Notes: generated by a model from the letters alone, not told the origin. Numbered from the stretch's first letter, positions 24,405 through 33,352 are shown. The stretch: DNA of 64,000 bases from Gemmatimonadales bacterium (GCA_019637315.1 JAHBVU010000009.1:116450-180449), one strand, 5' to 3'. Numbers and translations are program-made.

Positions 24405-25939
24405 GCGTCCGGCCGGCGCGATCGATCGAGAATCCGATATTGCACCGCCTCCGCTACGTGCGGTGCGCGGATGACGTCGGCTGCTTCGAGGTCGGCCACG
24501 GTGCGGGCCACTTTGAGCACTCGTGCGTAGGCCCGAGCCGACCACCCCAATCGATGCATGGCCGCCTCGAGCAAGCGCCGCCCCTCCGCATCGGGCCGGC
24601 ACCAGCGATCGATGTCGCGCGCCTGCAAGTACGCATTGGTGCGCGCCCCTCGCCTACCCCGCAATCGGGCTCGCTGACGCAGCCGGGCTGCGTCCACCCT
24701 CGCGCGGACGGCTGCACTCGACTCGACGGGCGCGGGGTCTGCAAGGTCCTGCCAGGCCAGCGCAGGAACGGAGACATGAAAGTCGATCCGGTCGTACAGA
24801 GGTCCCGAGAGCCTGGCTCGGTAGGATCGGATCCGATCGGGCGAGCAGAGACAGGCCTTGACCGGATCATCGAGGAACCCGCAGGGGCACGGGTTCATCG
24901 CGGCCGCCAGCATGAACCGGGCAGGATAGTTCACACTGACCGCTGCGCGAGAAAGTGTGACATGGCCGTCTTCGAGCGGCTGACGCAGGACCTCGAGCAC
25001 GTTACGTCTGAACTCGAGCAGCTCGTCCAGAAACAGCACGCCGTGGTGGGCCAGACTCACCTCACCAGGTCGAGGATGCTGGCCACCGCCTGACATGCCG
25101 GCATCACTGACAGTGTGATGAGGAGCGCGAAAGGGACGCGCCGTAACGAGGCCGCCCCAAGCCGGCAGCAGGCCCGCCACGCTGTGGATCTTGGTGACTT
25201 CCAGGGCCTCCTCAGCATCGAGCGAGGGAAGCAGACTCGGCAGGCGGCGCGCCAGCATCGTCTTCCCGCTACCTGGCGGGCCAACCATGAGGAGGTTGTG
25301 GCCCCCCGCAGCCGCCACTTCCAGGGCCCGCTTCGCAGCGCGCTGTCCGCGAACCTCAGCAAAGTCGGCCTCGTCGACGGGCCGAGTCACGACGCTTTGC
25401 GGTTCGTCCGAGCGGGGTATCGGCTCCGATCGTCCCTCCAGGTGCGCAACGACGTCGCGCAAGGTCCGAGCACCGAGAATCCGGACGCCATCGACCAGGG
25501 CGCCTTCGCGCTGGTTCGGCTCCGGAAGAACGATCCACTCCGCGCCAACCTGCTTTGCGCACGAGACGAGCGACAGGGTGCCTCGCAGCGGGCGCAGGTC
25601 GCCCTCGAGGCCGAGTTCGCCGAAGCAGAGGCCCCCGGCAAGGTCTATCGGCTTGATCTGGCCGCTGGCAGCAAGAATGCCGACCGCGATGGGCAGGTCG
25701 AAGGCAGAGCCCGCTTTGGGAACGTCCGCCGGGGCCAGATTCGCGATGATGCGCTTGAGGGGTACTTCGAAACCCGAGTTGACGATTGCGGCAGCCACCC
25801 GCTCACGGCCCTCCTTGACCGCGCCGTGCGGCAACCCGACCGTCGTGAAGGAAGGCAAGCCCGGTGCAAGGTCCACTTCCACCTCGACCGGGTAGGCGTC
25901 GATACCGAGAACGGCGGCCGACCGAATCCGTGACAACAC
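24401..25939 (-). CDS. comM: YifB/ComM family Mg-chelatase-like AAA+ ATPase
   Basis: 512 residues. An N-terminal ChlI-like Lon-type domain (about 20-140; PGLPSFTTVGLPHGAVKEGR) is followed by AAA+ with Walker A MVGPPGSGKTMLARRLPSLL and Walker B VLFLDELLEF. The cysteine-rich AAMNPCPCGFLDDPVKACLC motif and the DRIDFHVSVPAL sensor segment complete the pattern. In Vibrio, ComM is a hexameric helicase that extends branch migration during natural transformation. The GTG at 25939 was chosen; a TTG one codon upstream is possible. Confidence 0.93.
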   Translation of the reverse strand: MLSRIRSAAVLGIDAYPVEVEVDLAPGLPSFTTVGLPHGAVKEGRERVAAAIVNSGFEVPLKRIIANLAPADVPKAGSAFDLPIAVGILAASGQIKPIDLAGGLCFGELGLEGDLRPLRGTLSLVSCAKQVGAEWIVLPEPNQREGALVDGVRILGARTLRDVVAHLEGRSEPIPRSDEPQSVVTRPVDEADFAEVRGQRAAKRALEVAAAGGHNLLMVGPPGSGKTMLARRLPSLLPSLDAEEALEVTKIHSVAGLLPAWGGLVTARPFRAPHHTVSDAGMSGGGQHPRPGEVSLAHHGVLFLDELLEFRRNVLEVLRQPLEDGHVTLSRAAVSVNYPARFMLAAAMNPCPCGFLDDPVKACLCSPDRIRSYRARLSGPLYDRIDFHVSVPALAWQDLADPAPVESSAAVRARVDAARLRQRARLRGRRGARTNAYLQARDIDRWCRPDAEGRRLLEAAMHRLGWSARAYARVLKVARTVADLEAADVIRAPHVAEAVQYRILDRSRRPDA

Positions 25940-26037
25940 CAACGCACTCCAGGCTCGGGGACGCGTCGATGATATCGTGCCCGCCCCCGCCCACGAGTAC
26001 CGGAATGGCCCGGACCCGGAGCAAACGAATGCGTCAC

Positions 26038-26394
26038 CTACGCTGGTTCGACCAGCACCGCCGTGCCGTAGCAGAGCACTTCCGTGACGCCGTGCATCAC
26101 CTCGGTCGCATCGTAGCGCACGGCCAGAACGGCGTTGGCTCCGTGCTGCTCGGCATGCTCGAGCATCAACTCGAAGGCTTCGGCTCGAGTCCGCTCACAG
26201 AGCTCGACAAAGCGCTTGATCCGACCGCCCCGAATCGTTTCAAACGAGGCAAGCGTAAAGCCGACGATCGACCGCGATCGGACGGTTACACCCAGCACCA
26301 CGCCGAGCGTTTCGACCACCCGGTAGCCCTCGAGCACCAGGGCCGTCGTGGTCATCCGGTGCTGAATCTTGTGGGGATTGGCTAATTCCGGCAT
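26038..26394 (-). CDS. YbjQ/UPF0145 family protein
   Basis: 118 residues, compact. Core motifs are EGYRVVETLGVVLGVTVRSR, the FVELCERTRAEAFELMLEHA helix and ANAVLAVRYDAT, as in the heavy-metal-binding-domain (YbjQ) family that assembles into pentamers. The function is not established. The ATG follows GGAGGAGG; a start 13 codons later is possible. Confidence 0.88.
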   Translation of the reverse strand: MPELANPHKIQHRMTTTALVLEGYRVVETLGVVLGVTVRSRSIVGFTLASFETIRGGRIKRFVELCERTRAEAFELMLEHAEQHGANAVLAVRYDATEVMHGVTEVLCYGTAVLVEPA

Positions 26395-26500
26395 CACACA
26401 ACCTCCTCCGAACGGTTGCCCAAAGCTCGGCGGGCGCGCCCATGGTATCAAGGCTCGATCGTCCGGGATAGATTGACCGCAACTCGAGACTACGAATCCG

Positions 26501-27334
26501 ATGCTCCATTTCGACCATGCCGTTCACGCCGTCCGGGACCTCGATCGGGCAGCGGCGACCTACCGCCGGCTCGGTTTTACCCTCACCGCGCGTGGTGGCC
26601 ACCCCAAACTCGGAACCGCCAACCACACGGTCATGCTGGGGCGAACCTACCTCGAGCTGCTGACCGTGGTCGAGCCGCGGGAAGAAAATCGGCGCTGGCG
26701 GGAAACACTGGCAGCTGGCGAGCAGCTCGCGAGCATCGCCTACGGCTCCCGAGACGCGGCCCATACCCAAGCCACCCTACGAGCCCGCGGTATCGCGGCC
26801 TCAGACCTGCTCGACTTCAGCCGTCCGGTCCGGCTCGACGGAGCGGTGGTCGAGGCCCGGTTCACGATCACCCAGCTGCCGGCCGAGGCGACGCCTGCCC
26901 TGCCCGGCTTCGTTTGCCAGCACCATACACCCGAGCTGGTCTGGCGACCGGAGTGGCAGCGTCACGCCAACGCGGCAACGGAACTCGTGGCCCTGACCAT
27001 CGTGCACCCCGATCCGGCGGCAGTCACTCCGGCCTACGATCGGCTGCTGGGCCGCGCCAGCGTTCACCCCCACCCCGGCGGGATTGCGCTCGACCTGCTG
27101 GGCACCCGAATCTGGATTGTCTCACCAGTGTATGCGGCGCATCGGCTCGGCCAACCTGCCTCGGCGTTCGGCCAAGCCCGCGGCATCGGTTTGACGGTCG
27201 CGGTGCGGGATCTTGGGGCCGCACGGCGCTGGCTCGACGATCAATCCGTGCCCCACACCGCCTTTGGCCGGCGTTCGGTGATGATTCCCGACAGCCAGGC
27301 ACACGGCGTCACCATCGAACTGCTGGCAAGCTGA
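26501..27334 (+). CDS. VOC/glyoxalase-like domain protein
   Basis: 277 residues. Two vicinal-oxygen-chelate modules: LHFDHAVHAVRDLDRAAATY at the N-terminus (metal His in DHAVH) with YLELLTVVEP, and a second module from about residue 165. The pattern corresponds to the Glyoxalase_3 type, which includes proteins of unknown substrate. It lies two bases upstream of the MDR dehydrogenase, with which it is probably co-transcribed. Confidence 0.85.
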   Translation: MLHFDHAVHAVRDLDRAAATYRRLGFTLTARGGHPKLGTANHTVMLGRTYLELLTVVEPREENRRWRETLAAGEQLASIAYGSRDAAHTQATLRARGIAASDLLDFSRPVRLDGAVVEARFTITQLPAEATPALPGFVCQHHTPELVWRPEWQRHANAATELVALTIVHPDPAAVTPAYDRLLGRASVHPHPGGIALDLLGTRIWIVSPVYAAHRLGQPASAFGQARGIGLTVAVRDLGAARRWLDDQSVPHTAFGRRSVMIPDSQAHGVTIELLAS

Positions 27335-27336
27335 CG

Positions 27337-28434
27337 ATGTCGCGCTCCTGCCGTGCTGCCATCATTCCCGCTCCTGACCATGCGGTCGAACTGACCGAGA
27401 TCGCGATTCCCGAGCTCGAACCGGGAGCGGCCCTCCTCGAGACGCTGTATTCCGAAGTCTGCGGCACCGATGTCCATCTGCACCATGGACGCCTGGCCGG
27501 GGTGCCTTACCCCCTGATTCCCGGTCACGTCTCGGTCGGTCGGATCGTGGAACTGGGGGGCCCCATCGCCGACCTCGACGGGATTCCTTTCCGCGAAGGC
27601 GACGTGGTGACCTTTCTCGATGTCCACGAAACCTGCAACGCGTGCTATCAGTGCCTCGTGGCGAAGCAGACGACCCGATGCCCGCATCGCAAAGTCTACG
27701 GGATCACTTACGGCGCCAAGGACGGACCGTTAGGCGGCTGGGCCGACAACCTCTGGATCAAGCCCGGCGTCAAGATGATTCGGCTCCCCGGCGCCCTGGC
27801 GCCCGAGACCTTCATCGGCGGCGGCTGCGGCCTGACCACCTCGATCCACGCGCTCGATCGCGCTGAGCTTCGACTGGGGCAGAGTGTTGCCGTGCTGGGC
27901 GTGGGACCGGTGGGGCAATCGGCCATTGCGCTCGCTGCGCTTTCCGGCGCCGGCACCGTGATTGCCATCGGCGCGCCGGACGATCGACTCGCGTTTGCCC
28001 GGAGGATGGGCGCAACCGATACCTTGAGCCTCTCGCAGAGTTCCGAGGAACGGACCGAGGCGGTCCGAGCCCTGACCGGCGGGCGCGGCGTCGACGTCGT
28101 GATCGAAGCCGCGGGACGGCCTGAAGCCGTGCCCCAGGCACTCGACCTCGTGCGGGACGGAGGCCGCGTCGTGGTGGTCGGACAGTATACCGATCATGGC
28201 CCGGTCGAGATCAATCCACATGGGCAGATCAATCGCAAGCATGTCGAGATCCGCGGCTGCTGGGGATCCGACTTCTCACACTTCCACCGTGCCGTGGCCA
28301 TCGCGGCGCGGTTCCAGGACCGGGTTCCCTGGGCCGAGATGGTGTCGGCCCGTTATGACCTGACCCGAGCCGGCGAGGCGCTCCACGCCGTCGAACAGCA
28401 AACGGTCCTCAAGGCGCTCATCACGCCGCACTGA
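27337..28434 (+). CDS. Zinc-dependent medium-chain dehydrogenase (MDR)
   Basis: 365 residues from ATG 27337. The catalytic zinc ligand region SEVCGTDVHLHH (Cys42) and His64 are present. A structural zinc site is formed by Cys100, Cys103, Cys106 and Cys115 (CNACYQC then RC). The NAD(P) fold shows VAVLGVGPVGQSAIALAAL. The usual GHE after the first ligand is GHV here (Val65), so the conserved Glu is missing. Alcohol/polyol dehydrogenase activity is likely but the substrate is unknown. The VOC gene precedes it. Confidence 0.88.
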   Translation: MSRSCRAAIIPAPDHAVELTEIAIPELEPGAALLETLYSEVCGTDVHLHHGRLAGVPYPLIPGHVSVGRIVELGGPIADLDGIPFREGDVVTFLDVHETCNACYQCLVAKQTTRCPHRKVYGITYGAKDGPLGGWADNLWIKPGVKMIRLPGALAPETFIGGGCGLTTSIHALDRAELRLGQSVAVLGVGPVGQSAIALAALSGAGTVIAIGAPDDRLAFARRMGATDTLSLSQSSEERTEAVRALTGGRGVDVVIEAAGRPEAVPQALDLVRDGGRVVVVGQYTDHGPVEINPHGQINRKHVEIRGCWGSDFSHFHRAVAIAARFQDRVPWAEMVSARYDLTRAGEALHAVEQQTVLKALITPH

Positions 28435-28537
28435 CTGTTCTATGCACGGCTGGCGCTCGCTCACGGCGTGAGCAGGGCAGCCCCGGAACGCCCCGGCCGC
28501 CCGTTGCACCGGGCGACCGAAGCGACGATAGAGGGAA

Positions 28538-29449
28538 TTAGCGGGTGGTGCGGATCGTGATGTTGCCGGAAAACGATTCCAGATCGAGCTGCGCGCCGCC
28601 ATTGCCCCAGGTCCCGCTGGCGCGGTTCCGCCGACGCCGGGTATCCTGCTCAAGCGGAAACTCGGAGCGCACCCGACCACTGAACGTGTTCGCCGAGACG
28701 CGAGCGTCAGGCTGTTTCGGCAACGTCAGCAACACGTTCCCGCTCAGTGTTTTGAAATCGTAGCTGCCCCTTCCCTCGATCGATCCGGCGTAGTTGACAT
28801 TCCCGCTCACGGTTTCGGCGCTCACCTCGCGAGCGCTGATCCCCTCGAGGTCCACGCTGCCGCTGACCGAGGAGGCCTCGAGCACGTCAGCCGTAGCGTC
28901 AATCAGTTCCAGGTGGCCCGAGACGGTCGCAAGGTCGATGCTGCCGCGGAGGTTGCGGCCCCAGACATCGCCGGAGACCGTCTTGAGGTCGAGGCGGAGG
29001 CCGGTCGGCACCTTGATGACAAAGTCCACCCGCGTGTCGTTGCGCTCGTTGCTGCTCCAGCGACCGTCACGGTGGCAGACGTTGTTGTCGCGGTTGCGAT
29101 TGCGCCTGTTGTCCCGGTCGTCGCGGTCCTCGCGGTCGTCGCGGTCGTTCCGACGCCGGTCACTGCGCGAGTACTGCCCGGGGTAGTAGACGCAGATGGC
29201 CACGCCACCGTCGATCTCGACCGCCCGAATCTCGACGTCGTCCGCGTTGCCGTAGCGACCCTCGCGCTTGACCGCTTCGACCTGGACCGTTCGGCCGCTG
29301 GTCCCTTCGACCCGAACGTCGCCCACGATATTCCGCAGTGCAAACCGCTGTCCCTCCGCCAGATTGCGGTCGAACTTGAAGTCCTGCGCCTCGAGGCCCG
29401 CTGCGCCCCAGGCAGCGCCGATCGTGACCAACGCAACGACGACTTTCAT
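28538..29449 (-). CDS. DUF4097 beta-helix-like secreted protein with Asp/Arg-rich insert
   Basis: 303 residues. Signal peptide 1-20, then right-handed repeats of the type GDVRVEG, SGDVWGRNLRGSIDLATVSG, HLELIDATADVLEASSVSGS: short strands with recurring G-x-V and VSG, as in DUF4097/adhesin-like proteins. Residues 95-122 are an almost pure Asp/Arg/Asn tract, flanked by Cys86 and Cys125. The ATG overlaps the stop of the paralogue upstream. Last gene of the ECF sigma operon. Confidence 0.82.
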   Translation of the reverse strand: MKVVVALVTIGAAWGAAGLEAQDFKFDRNLAEGQRFALRNIVGDVRVEGTSGRTVQVEAVKREGRYGNADDVEIRAVEIDGGVAICVYYPGQYSRSDRRRNDRDDREDRDDRDNRRNRNRDNNVCHRDGRWSSNERNDTRVDFVIKVPTGLRLDLKTVSGDVWGRNLRGSIDLATVSGHLELIDATADVLEASSVSGSVDLEGISAREVSAETVSGNVNYAGSIEGRGSYDFKTLSGNVLLTLPKQPDARVSANTFSGRVRSEFPLEQDTRRRRNRASGTWGNGGAQLDLESFSGNITIRTTR

Positions 29450-30438
29450 GGCTCATCCCTCCCGTTGTCGATACTCGACATGATTGCTGCAGAAATCCCG
29501 GCCTCGAGGCTGTGTTCATCCCGATCCGGCCGTCCCCGATCCCGGTCTCGGCCCCGGTCCCTTCGGGAAGGTCGCGGTGATTCGAGTTCGGCAGTCCGCA
29601 GGATGCGGACGTTGCCGCTGAAGGTCTCGACGTCGATCGATGCGGTACCGGACCCGAGCCGATACCGGGTCAGACGACGGCTCTGACGCTCGCTCGACAT
29701 CGAGAAACTCGATCGCACCGTTCCGCTCGAGACTGATGCGGCGATCGTGGCGTTGGCGTTGTCGGGCAGCGCCAGGGTGACGTTGCCGCTGTGGGACACC
29801 ATCGTATAGGTGCCGCGATCGTCGATCGGCCCCTGGAAGACAACGTTGCCACTCACGACCTGCGCATCGACCGACCGCGACACGACGTTCCGCATATCGA
29901 TGTTGCCGCTGACGCTCTCCGCGATCACGTCTCCTTCCACATCGGCAATCGCCACATCGTTCGAAACCGCTCGCACCTCGAGCCGACCCCGTGCTCCCGA
30001 CACCTCGATTCGCCCCGATAACGCCGTCAGACTGATCGACTCCGTCCCGCCTCGCAGGGTGATGTTGCCCTCGAGCGTATTGGCCTTGACCGGCGCCCGG
30101 ATCCCGTCGATCGAGATCTCGGCGCTCATTCCGCCCACATCGAGCGCCATCGAGGCCGGCACGGTCAACTCATAGTCCACGGCGCGCGGCATTCCCAGGC
30201 GGTCTCGGACCCGGACGTCGACCATCTGGCCCCGAACGTCGACCTCGACGCGCGCCCGTGCGGCGTGCATTGCCTGAATTCGCATTTCCTGGCGGTTCCA
30301 GGTGCGAATCAGGATATCGCCGTTCTGGTTCTGCAGCCGTAACCGCGCACCTTGCGGCACCGCGACCGTCGTATCGGTATCGAAGCGCGGTTGCTGCGCC
30401 GCGAGCGTCGACAGAAGCACCATCGTCAATGGAATCAT
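29446..30438 (-). CDS. DUF4097 family secreted protein
   Basis: 330 residues, paralogue of the next gene. Signal peptide (MIPLTMVLLSTLAAQQ type), then strand repeats such as GDILIRTWNRQEMRIQAM, EISIDGIRAPVKANTLEGNI and SGNIDMRNVVSRSVDAQVVS. The C-terminus has an Arg/Asp-rich tail (about 298-315). The start ATG 30438 was chosen because AAGGACGG lies upstream; a GTG immediately before it is in frame. It lies downstream of the anti-sigma gene. Confidence 0.8.
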   Translation of the reverse strand: MIPLTMVLLSTLAAQQPRFDTDTTVAVPQGARLRLQNQNGDILIRTWNRQEMRIQAMHAARARVEVDVRGQMVDVRVRDRLGMPRAVDYELTVPASMALDVGGMSAEISIDGIRAPVKANTLEGNITLRGGTESISLTALSGRIEVSGARGRLEVRAVSNDVAIADVEGDVIAESVSGNIDMRNVVSRSVDAQVVSGNVVFQGPIDDRGTYTMVSHSGNVTLALPDNANATIAASVSSGTVRSSFSMSSERQSRRLTRYRLGSGTASIDVETFSGNVRILRTAELESPRPSRRDRGRDRDRGRPDRDEHSLEAGISAAIMSSIDNGRDEP

Positions 30439-30453
30439 CACACCATACCGTCC

Positions 30454-31125
30454 TTAAGTTTCCGAACCGAGGGCCCGGGCGGCCAGCCGGAGGACCGTCA
30501 CTTTCTTCCGCAGGTGCGCCGCAATCTGACCATTGAGATACGCGTTGGCGCTGTCGCGTTGGATTGCCAGGCGTGCGTCGGCAATGGCGTCATCGATGGT
30601 CCGCAGGCTTTCCTCGACGACTCGCACGGTCGCGGTATCGAGACGATTCCGATTGGCGGCCAGTACCTCCTCAAGCTCAGCGACCGCGCGATCATAGGCT
30701 TCGCTGTCGAAGCCGGCCGGGATGGCCTGCCCGGCTATCGGCAGCTCGGCCACTGGCAGGGCGGCACCCGCCCGACTCTGCTGCGCCAGCCAGTACCCCC
30801 CGCCGCCGCCCAGCACGGCCAGCGTGATGCCGGCGGCCAGCAGGCGACGGGCGGAGCCACTCAGCCAGCGCCGACCAACCGGAAGCGGACGTACCCGGTC
30901 TGCTTCGATGGCGCTCGCGATCCCGGTCCAGAGGTCCCGCTCGGGAACACGGCCGCGGTAGTGCGGCGCGGCCACGACGATCTCCTCGAGATCGGCCAGC
31001 ACCTCCCGGCAGGTGGCGCACGCCGCCAGATGGTCGGCAACCCGACGCCGGGTGACAGGATCGAGCTCCTCGTCGAGATACCCCGACAGCAGATCGGTCC
31101 ATTCCGAATGCAGCGGTTCGCTCAT
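30454..31125 (-). CDS. Anti-sigma factor with zinc-finger (zf-HC2) domain
   Basis: 223 residues. The N-terminal anti-sigma domain has the zinc-binding ADHLAACATCREVLADL motif (H-x3-C-x2-C). One transmembrane helix (about 92-112, LLAAGITLAVLGGGGGYWLA) places the C-terminal helical part (RAVAELEEVLAANRNRLDTA) in the periplasm. It should hold the adjacent ECF sigma factor at the membrane. ATG 31125 follows GGGAGGG; a GTG at 31143 overlapping the sigma stop is the alternative. Confidence 0.88.
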   Translation of the reverse strand: MSEPLHSEWTDLLSGYLDEELDPVTRRRVADHLAACATCREVLADLEEIVVAAPHYRGRVPERDLWTGIASAIEADRVRPLPVGRRWLSGSARRLLAAGITLAVLGGGGGYWLAQQSRAGAALPVAELPIAGQAIPAGFDSEAYDRAVAELEEVLAANRNRLDTATVRVVEESLRTIDDAIADARLAIQRDSANAYLNGQIAAHLRKKVTVLRLAARALGSET

Positions 31126-31139
31126 CGTTGCCCTCCCAC

Positions 31140-31706
31140 TCACGCCGCCAGGACACGGCGCAACATCATCCGCGCCCGGTGCAGCTGCGATCGCGACGTG
31201 CCCGGGTCGATCCCGAGCAGCGAAGCAATCTCGTCATGCTTGAATCCCTCCATGTCATGGAGGACGAAGATTTCCCGCGCCCCAGCCGGCAGCGCATCCA
31301 CGGCGCGTTCGATGGCCACCCGAAGGTCCGGATGGTGAACCGGCGCGGCAATCGAGTCGAGCACCAGGTCGTCGGCCGTGTGGCGGGACCGGTGACGCCC
31401 GGCAACCTGTCGGCGTCGGAGCATGGCGTTGACCGCGACACGGTGGAGCCAGGTCCCGAAGGCGCTCTGCCCGGCAAAGGTGCCGATCTTCTGCCAGACC
31501 CGGATAAAGACGTCCTGCACGGCATCCTCCACCTCGGCCGGGTCGACCAGCCACCGCGCCAGCGCATTGACGCGTGCCACATGCGCGTGGTACAGCCGCT
31601 CGAACGCCGCGGCGTCCCCGCGCGCGGCCAACGCGACATCGTCGGTTTCCTTCACTGCAGGATGCAGCGACAACGCAGGCTCAACGGGCAAAGCGGCAGC
31701 GGCCAA
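31140..31706 (-). CDS. ECF-type RNA polymerase sigma factor
   Basis: 188 residues. Region 2 (AFERLYHAHVARVNALARWL, EDAVQDVFIRVWQKIGTF) and region 4 (GFKHDEIASLLGIDPGTSRS) with the SQLHRARMMLRR tail are typical of ECF factors. Only a TTG (31706) or an internal GTG (31655) gives a start; no clear Shine-Dalgarno distinguishes them. It is the first gene of a four-gene operon with anti-sigma and two DUF4097 proteins, which are its likely regulators/targets. Confidence 0.88.
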   Translation of the reverse strand: MAAAALPVEPALSLHPAVKETDDVALAARGDAAAFERLYHAHVARVNALARWLVDPAEVEDAVQDVFIRVWQKIGTFAGQSAFGTWLHRVAVNAMLRRRQVAGRHRSRHTADDLVLDSIAAPVHHPDLRVAIERAVDALPAGAREIFVLHDMEGFKHDEIASLLGIDPGTSRSQLHRARMMLRRVLAA

Positions 31707-31778
31707 ACAAGGGTTCTCGTCGAGGTGTTCGGACGAATTGGACTACCCCACGGCCCCAAACGTTGGAAAACGGCGTGG

Positions 31779-31807
31779 TTGACCGCTGGATAGCAAAGTG
31801 ATATCAT
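31779..31807 (+). promoter_or_regulatory. Promoter of the SPFH-Arc operon
   Basis: TTGACC, a 17-bp spacer, TATCAT, about 30 bases upstream of the SPFH ATG. Good match to the sigma-70 consensus. The -10 box lies inside the inverted repeat at 31798-31818. Confidence 0.6.
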
Positions 31808-31818
31808 ATCGGTATCAC
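31798..31818. promoter_or_regulatory. Inverted repeat overlapping the -10 box, probable operator of the Arc-like repressor
   Basis: GTGATA-N9-TATCAC, with an internal 8-bp palindrome TGATATCA (31799-31806). It overlaps the -10 element, so a bound protein would block RNA polymerase. The nearest candidate binder is the ribbon-helix-helix protein encoded at 32720-32920 in the same operon. Confidence 0.55.
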
Positions 31819-31836
31819 CCTAACCGGACCCCCGAA

Positions 31837-32709
31837 ATGGCGACGTTCCAAGAACGCGAAGTGCGACTTCCTTCCGGACTCCTCATGCTGGTCCTGTTGC
31901 TGGCCGCCCTCGGCGGAGCCGCCTGGGCATTCGTGTCGGGAGTCACCAGGGCGAACATACCGCTCGTGGTCGTGGCCGTCATTGGCGCGCTGGTTACGCT
32001 GGTTCTCCTAGGTGGCATCTTCGTGGTCAACCCGAACGAGGCCAGAGTCCTGACGCTGTTTGGCCGCTACACCGGGTCCAGTAAGACCGCCGGGATCTGG
32101 TACACCAATCCCTTTGCCGTCAAACACAAGCTGTCGCTTCGGGTTCGGAACTTCGAGACCGCCAAGCTCAAAGTGAACGACAGCCACTCCAACCCGATCG
32201 AAATCGGGGCGGTGGTCGTCTGGCAGGTCGTTGAGACGGCGCACGCCCTGTTCGAGGTCGACGACTACGAGAACTTCGTCCGGGTTCAGAGTGAAGCGGC
32301 CCTGCGGCAGCTGGCCTCCTCGTACCCGTACGACTCCCATAGCGATGAGGCATCGCTGAGTGGCAGTCCCGCCGAGGTGGCCAAGCTGCTCGAGACACAC
32401 GTGCAGGAGCGGCTCGAAAAAGCTGGGGTGCATGTGCTCGAAACCCGCATCAGCCACCTGGCGTATGCCCCGGAGATCGCCCAGGCCATGCTCCAGCGGC
32501 AACAAGCGGCCGCGATCGTGGCGGCGCGCTACAAGATCGTCGAGGGTGCGGTCGGGATGGTCGAGAGCGCCCTGGAAATGCTCTCGGCGCGGGGCGTCAT
32601 CAATCTCGATGACGAACGCAAGGCCGCGATGGTGTCGAACCTGCTGGTCGTGCTGTGCGGCGAACGGGCTACCCAACCCGTCGTCAACACCGGCACGCTG
32701 TACAGCTGA
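31837..32709 (+). CDS. SPFH/prohibitin-like membrane protein
   Basis: 290 residues. Two N-terminal hydrophobic segments (about 14-34 and 43-62) are followed by an SPFH domain ([20 protein letters not shown] and [20 protein letters not shown]) and a long helical segment ([20 protein letters not shown] and [20 protein letters not shown]). Members scaffold membrane microdomains or modulate proteases. No NfeD-type protease partner is adjacent. It is in an operon with the Arc-like gene. Confidence 0.9.
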   Translation: MATFQEREVRLPSGLLMLVLLLAALGGAAWAFVSGVTRANIPLVVVAVIGALVTLVLLGGIFVVNPNEARVLTLFGRYTGSSKTAGIWYTNPFAVKHKLSLRVRNFETAKLKVNDSHSNPIEIGAVVVWQVVETAHALFEVDDYENFVRVQSEAALRQLASSYPYDSHSDEASLSGSPAEVAKLLETHVQERLEKAGVHVLETRISHLAYAPEIAQAMLQRQQAAAIVAARYKIVEGAVGMVESALEMLSARGVINLDDERKAAMVSNLLVVLCGERATQPVVNTGTLYS

Positions 32710-32719
32710 CCGTCGACTC

Positions 32720-32920
32720 GTGGCGGAACGCAAGTCGGTTCTGATCCGCATCGACCCGGCGCTGCACGAAAGCTTGCAGCGCTGGGCAGCGGATGAGTTC
32801 CGCAGCCTGAACGGGCAGATCGAGTATGCCCTCAAGCAGGCGCTGGCGCAGGCAGGACGCGGGCGAGCCCGCGGGAACGAGTTGTCAGAGTCAGATCCTT
32901 CTTTGCCGGAGCCGTTATGA
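32720..32920 (+). CDS. Arc-like ribbon-helix-helix DNA-binding protein
   Basis: 66 residues from GTG 32720, ten bases after the SPFH stop. RHH pattern: strand [20 protein letters not shown], then helix [18 protein letters not shown]. The phrase FRSLNGQIE is characteristic of Arc/MetJ-type proteins often found beside SPFH genes. It probably autoregulates the operon through the inverted repeat at 31798-31818. No toxin gene is present. Confidence 0.82.
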   Translation: MAERKSVLIRIDPALHESLQRWAADEFRSLNGQIEYALKQALAQAGRGRARGNELSESDPSLPEPL

Positions 32921-33342
32921 ATATTTCGATCCTTGCAGCCGCGCTCATCATCGGGATCGGCGCGGCGGTTCCACCCGCCTCGCTCTCGAGCGCCGCGGCG
33001 TCCGGGCCCGCTGGCTCTGCTGTCCGGCAGGACCCCGACGTGATCGAGCGAGCCAAGCGGGTGGTCAGTCATCTCCGCGCCGGCGAGTTTGAGCAGGCGA
33101 CGGCCACCTGGGACTCGACCATGGCGGTTCAGCTGCCCGCTGCCAAGCTGGCTGATGCCTGGAAACAATTGACCACACAAGTCGGCGCCTTCAGCGCAGC
33201 TGGAACACCAACCGTGGTCGAACAGGGAGCGATCCGCGTGGTTCTGGTGCCCCTGACATTCGAGCACGCCGAACTCGTTGCGCAAATCGCCTATAACAGC
33301 GAGAATAAGGTGACGGGCCTCTTTTTCGTTCCCAAGGCCTGA
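32917..33342 (+). CDS. DUF3887 secreted protein
   Basis: 141 residues. Signal peptide (ISILAAALIIGIGAAVPPAS). The mature domain has VSHLRAGEFEQATATWDSTM, LADAWKQLTTQVGAFSAAGT and NSENKVTGLFFVPKA. This is the DUF3887 pattern, often fused to alpha/beta hydrolases as a substrate or lid domain. Here it stands alone. It overlaps the end of the Arc-like gene by four bases. Confidence 0.75.
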   Translation: MNISILAAALIIGIGAAVPPASLSSAAASGPAGSAVRQDPDVIERAKRVVSHLRAGEFEQATATWDSTMAVQLPAAKLADAWKQLTTQVGAFSAAGTPTVVEQGAIRVVLVPLTFEHAELVAQIAYNSENKVTGLFFVPKA

Positions 33343-33352
33343 TGCCTGTTTT

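Noticed and set aside
25943..26037. Short gap between comM and ybjQ-like gene examined for a promoter or small gene.
   Set aside because: No convincing promoter boxes, stem-loop or coding frame was seen.
32720..32920. Arc-like protein as antitoxin of a toxin-antitoxin pair.
   Set aside because: No toxin gene lies next to it. The partner is an SPFH membrane protein, a known association for such RHH proteins.
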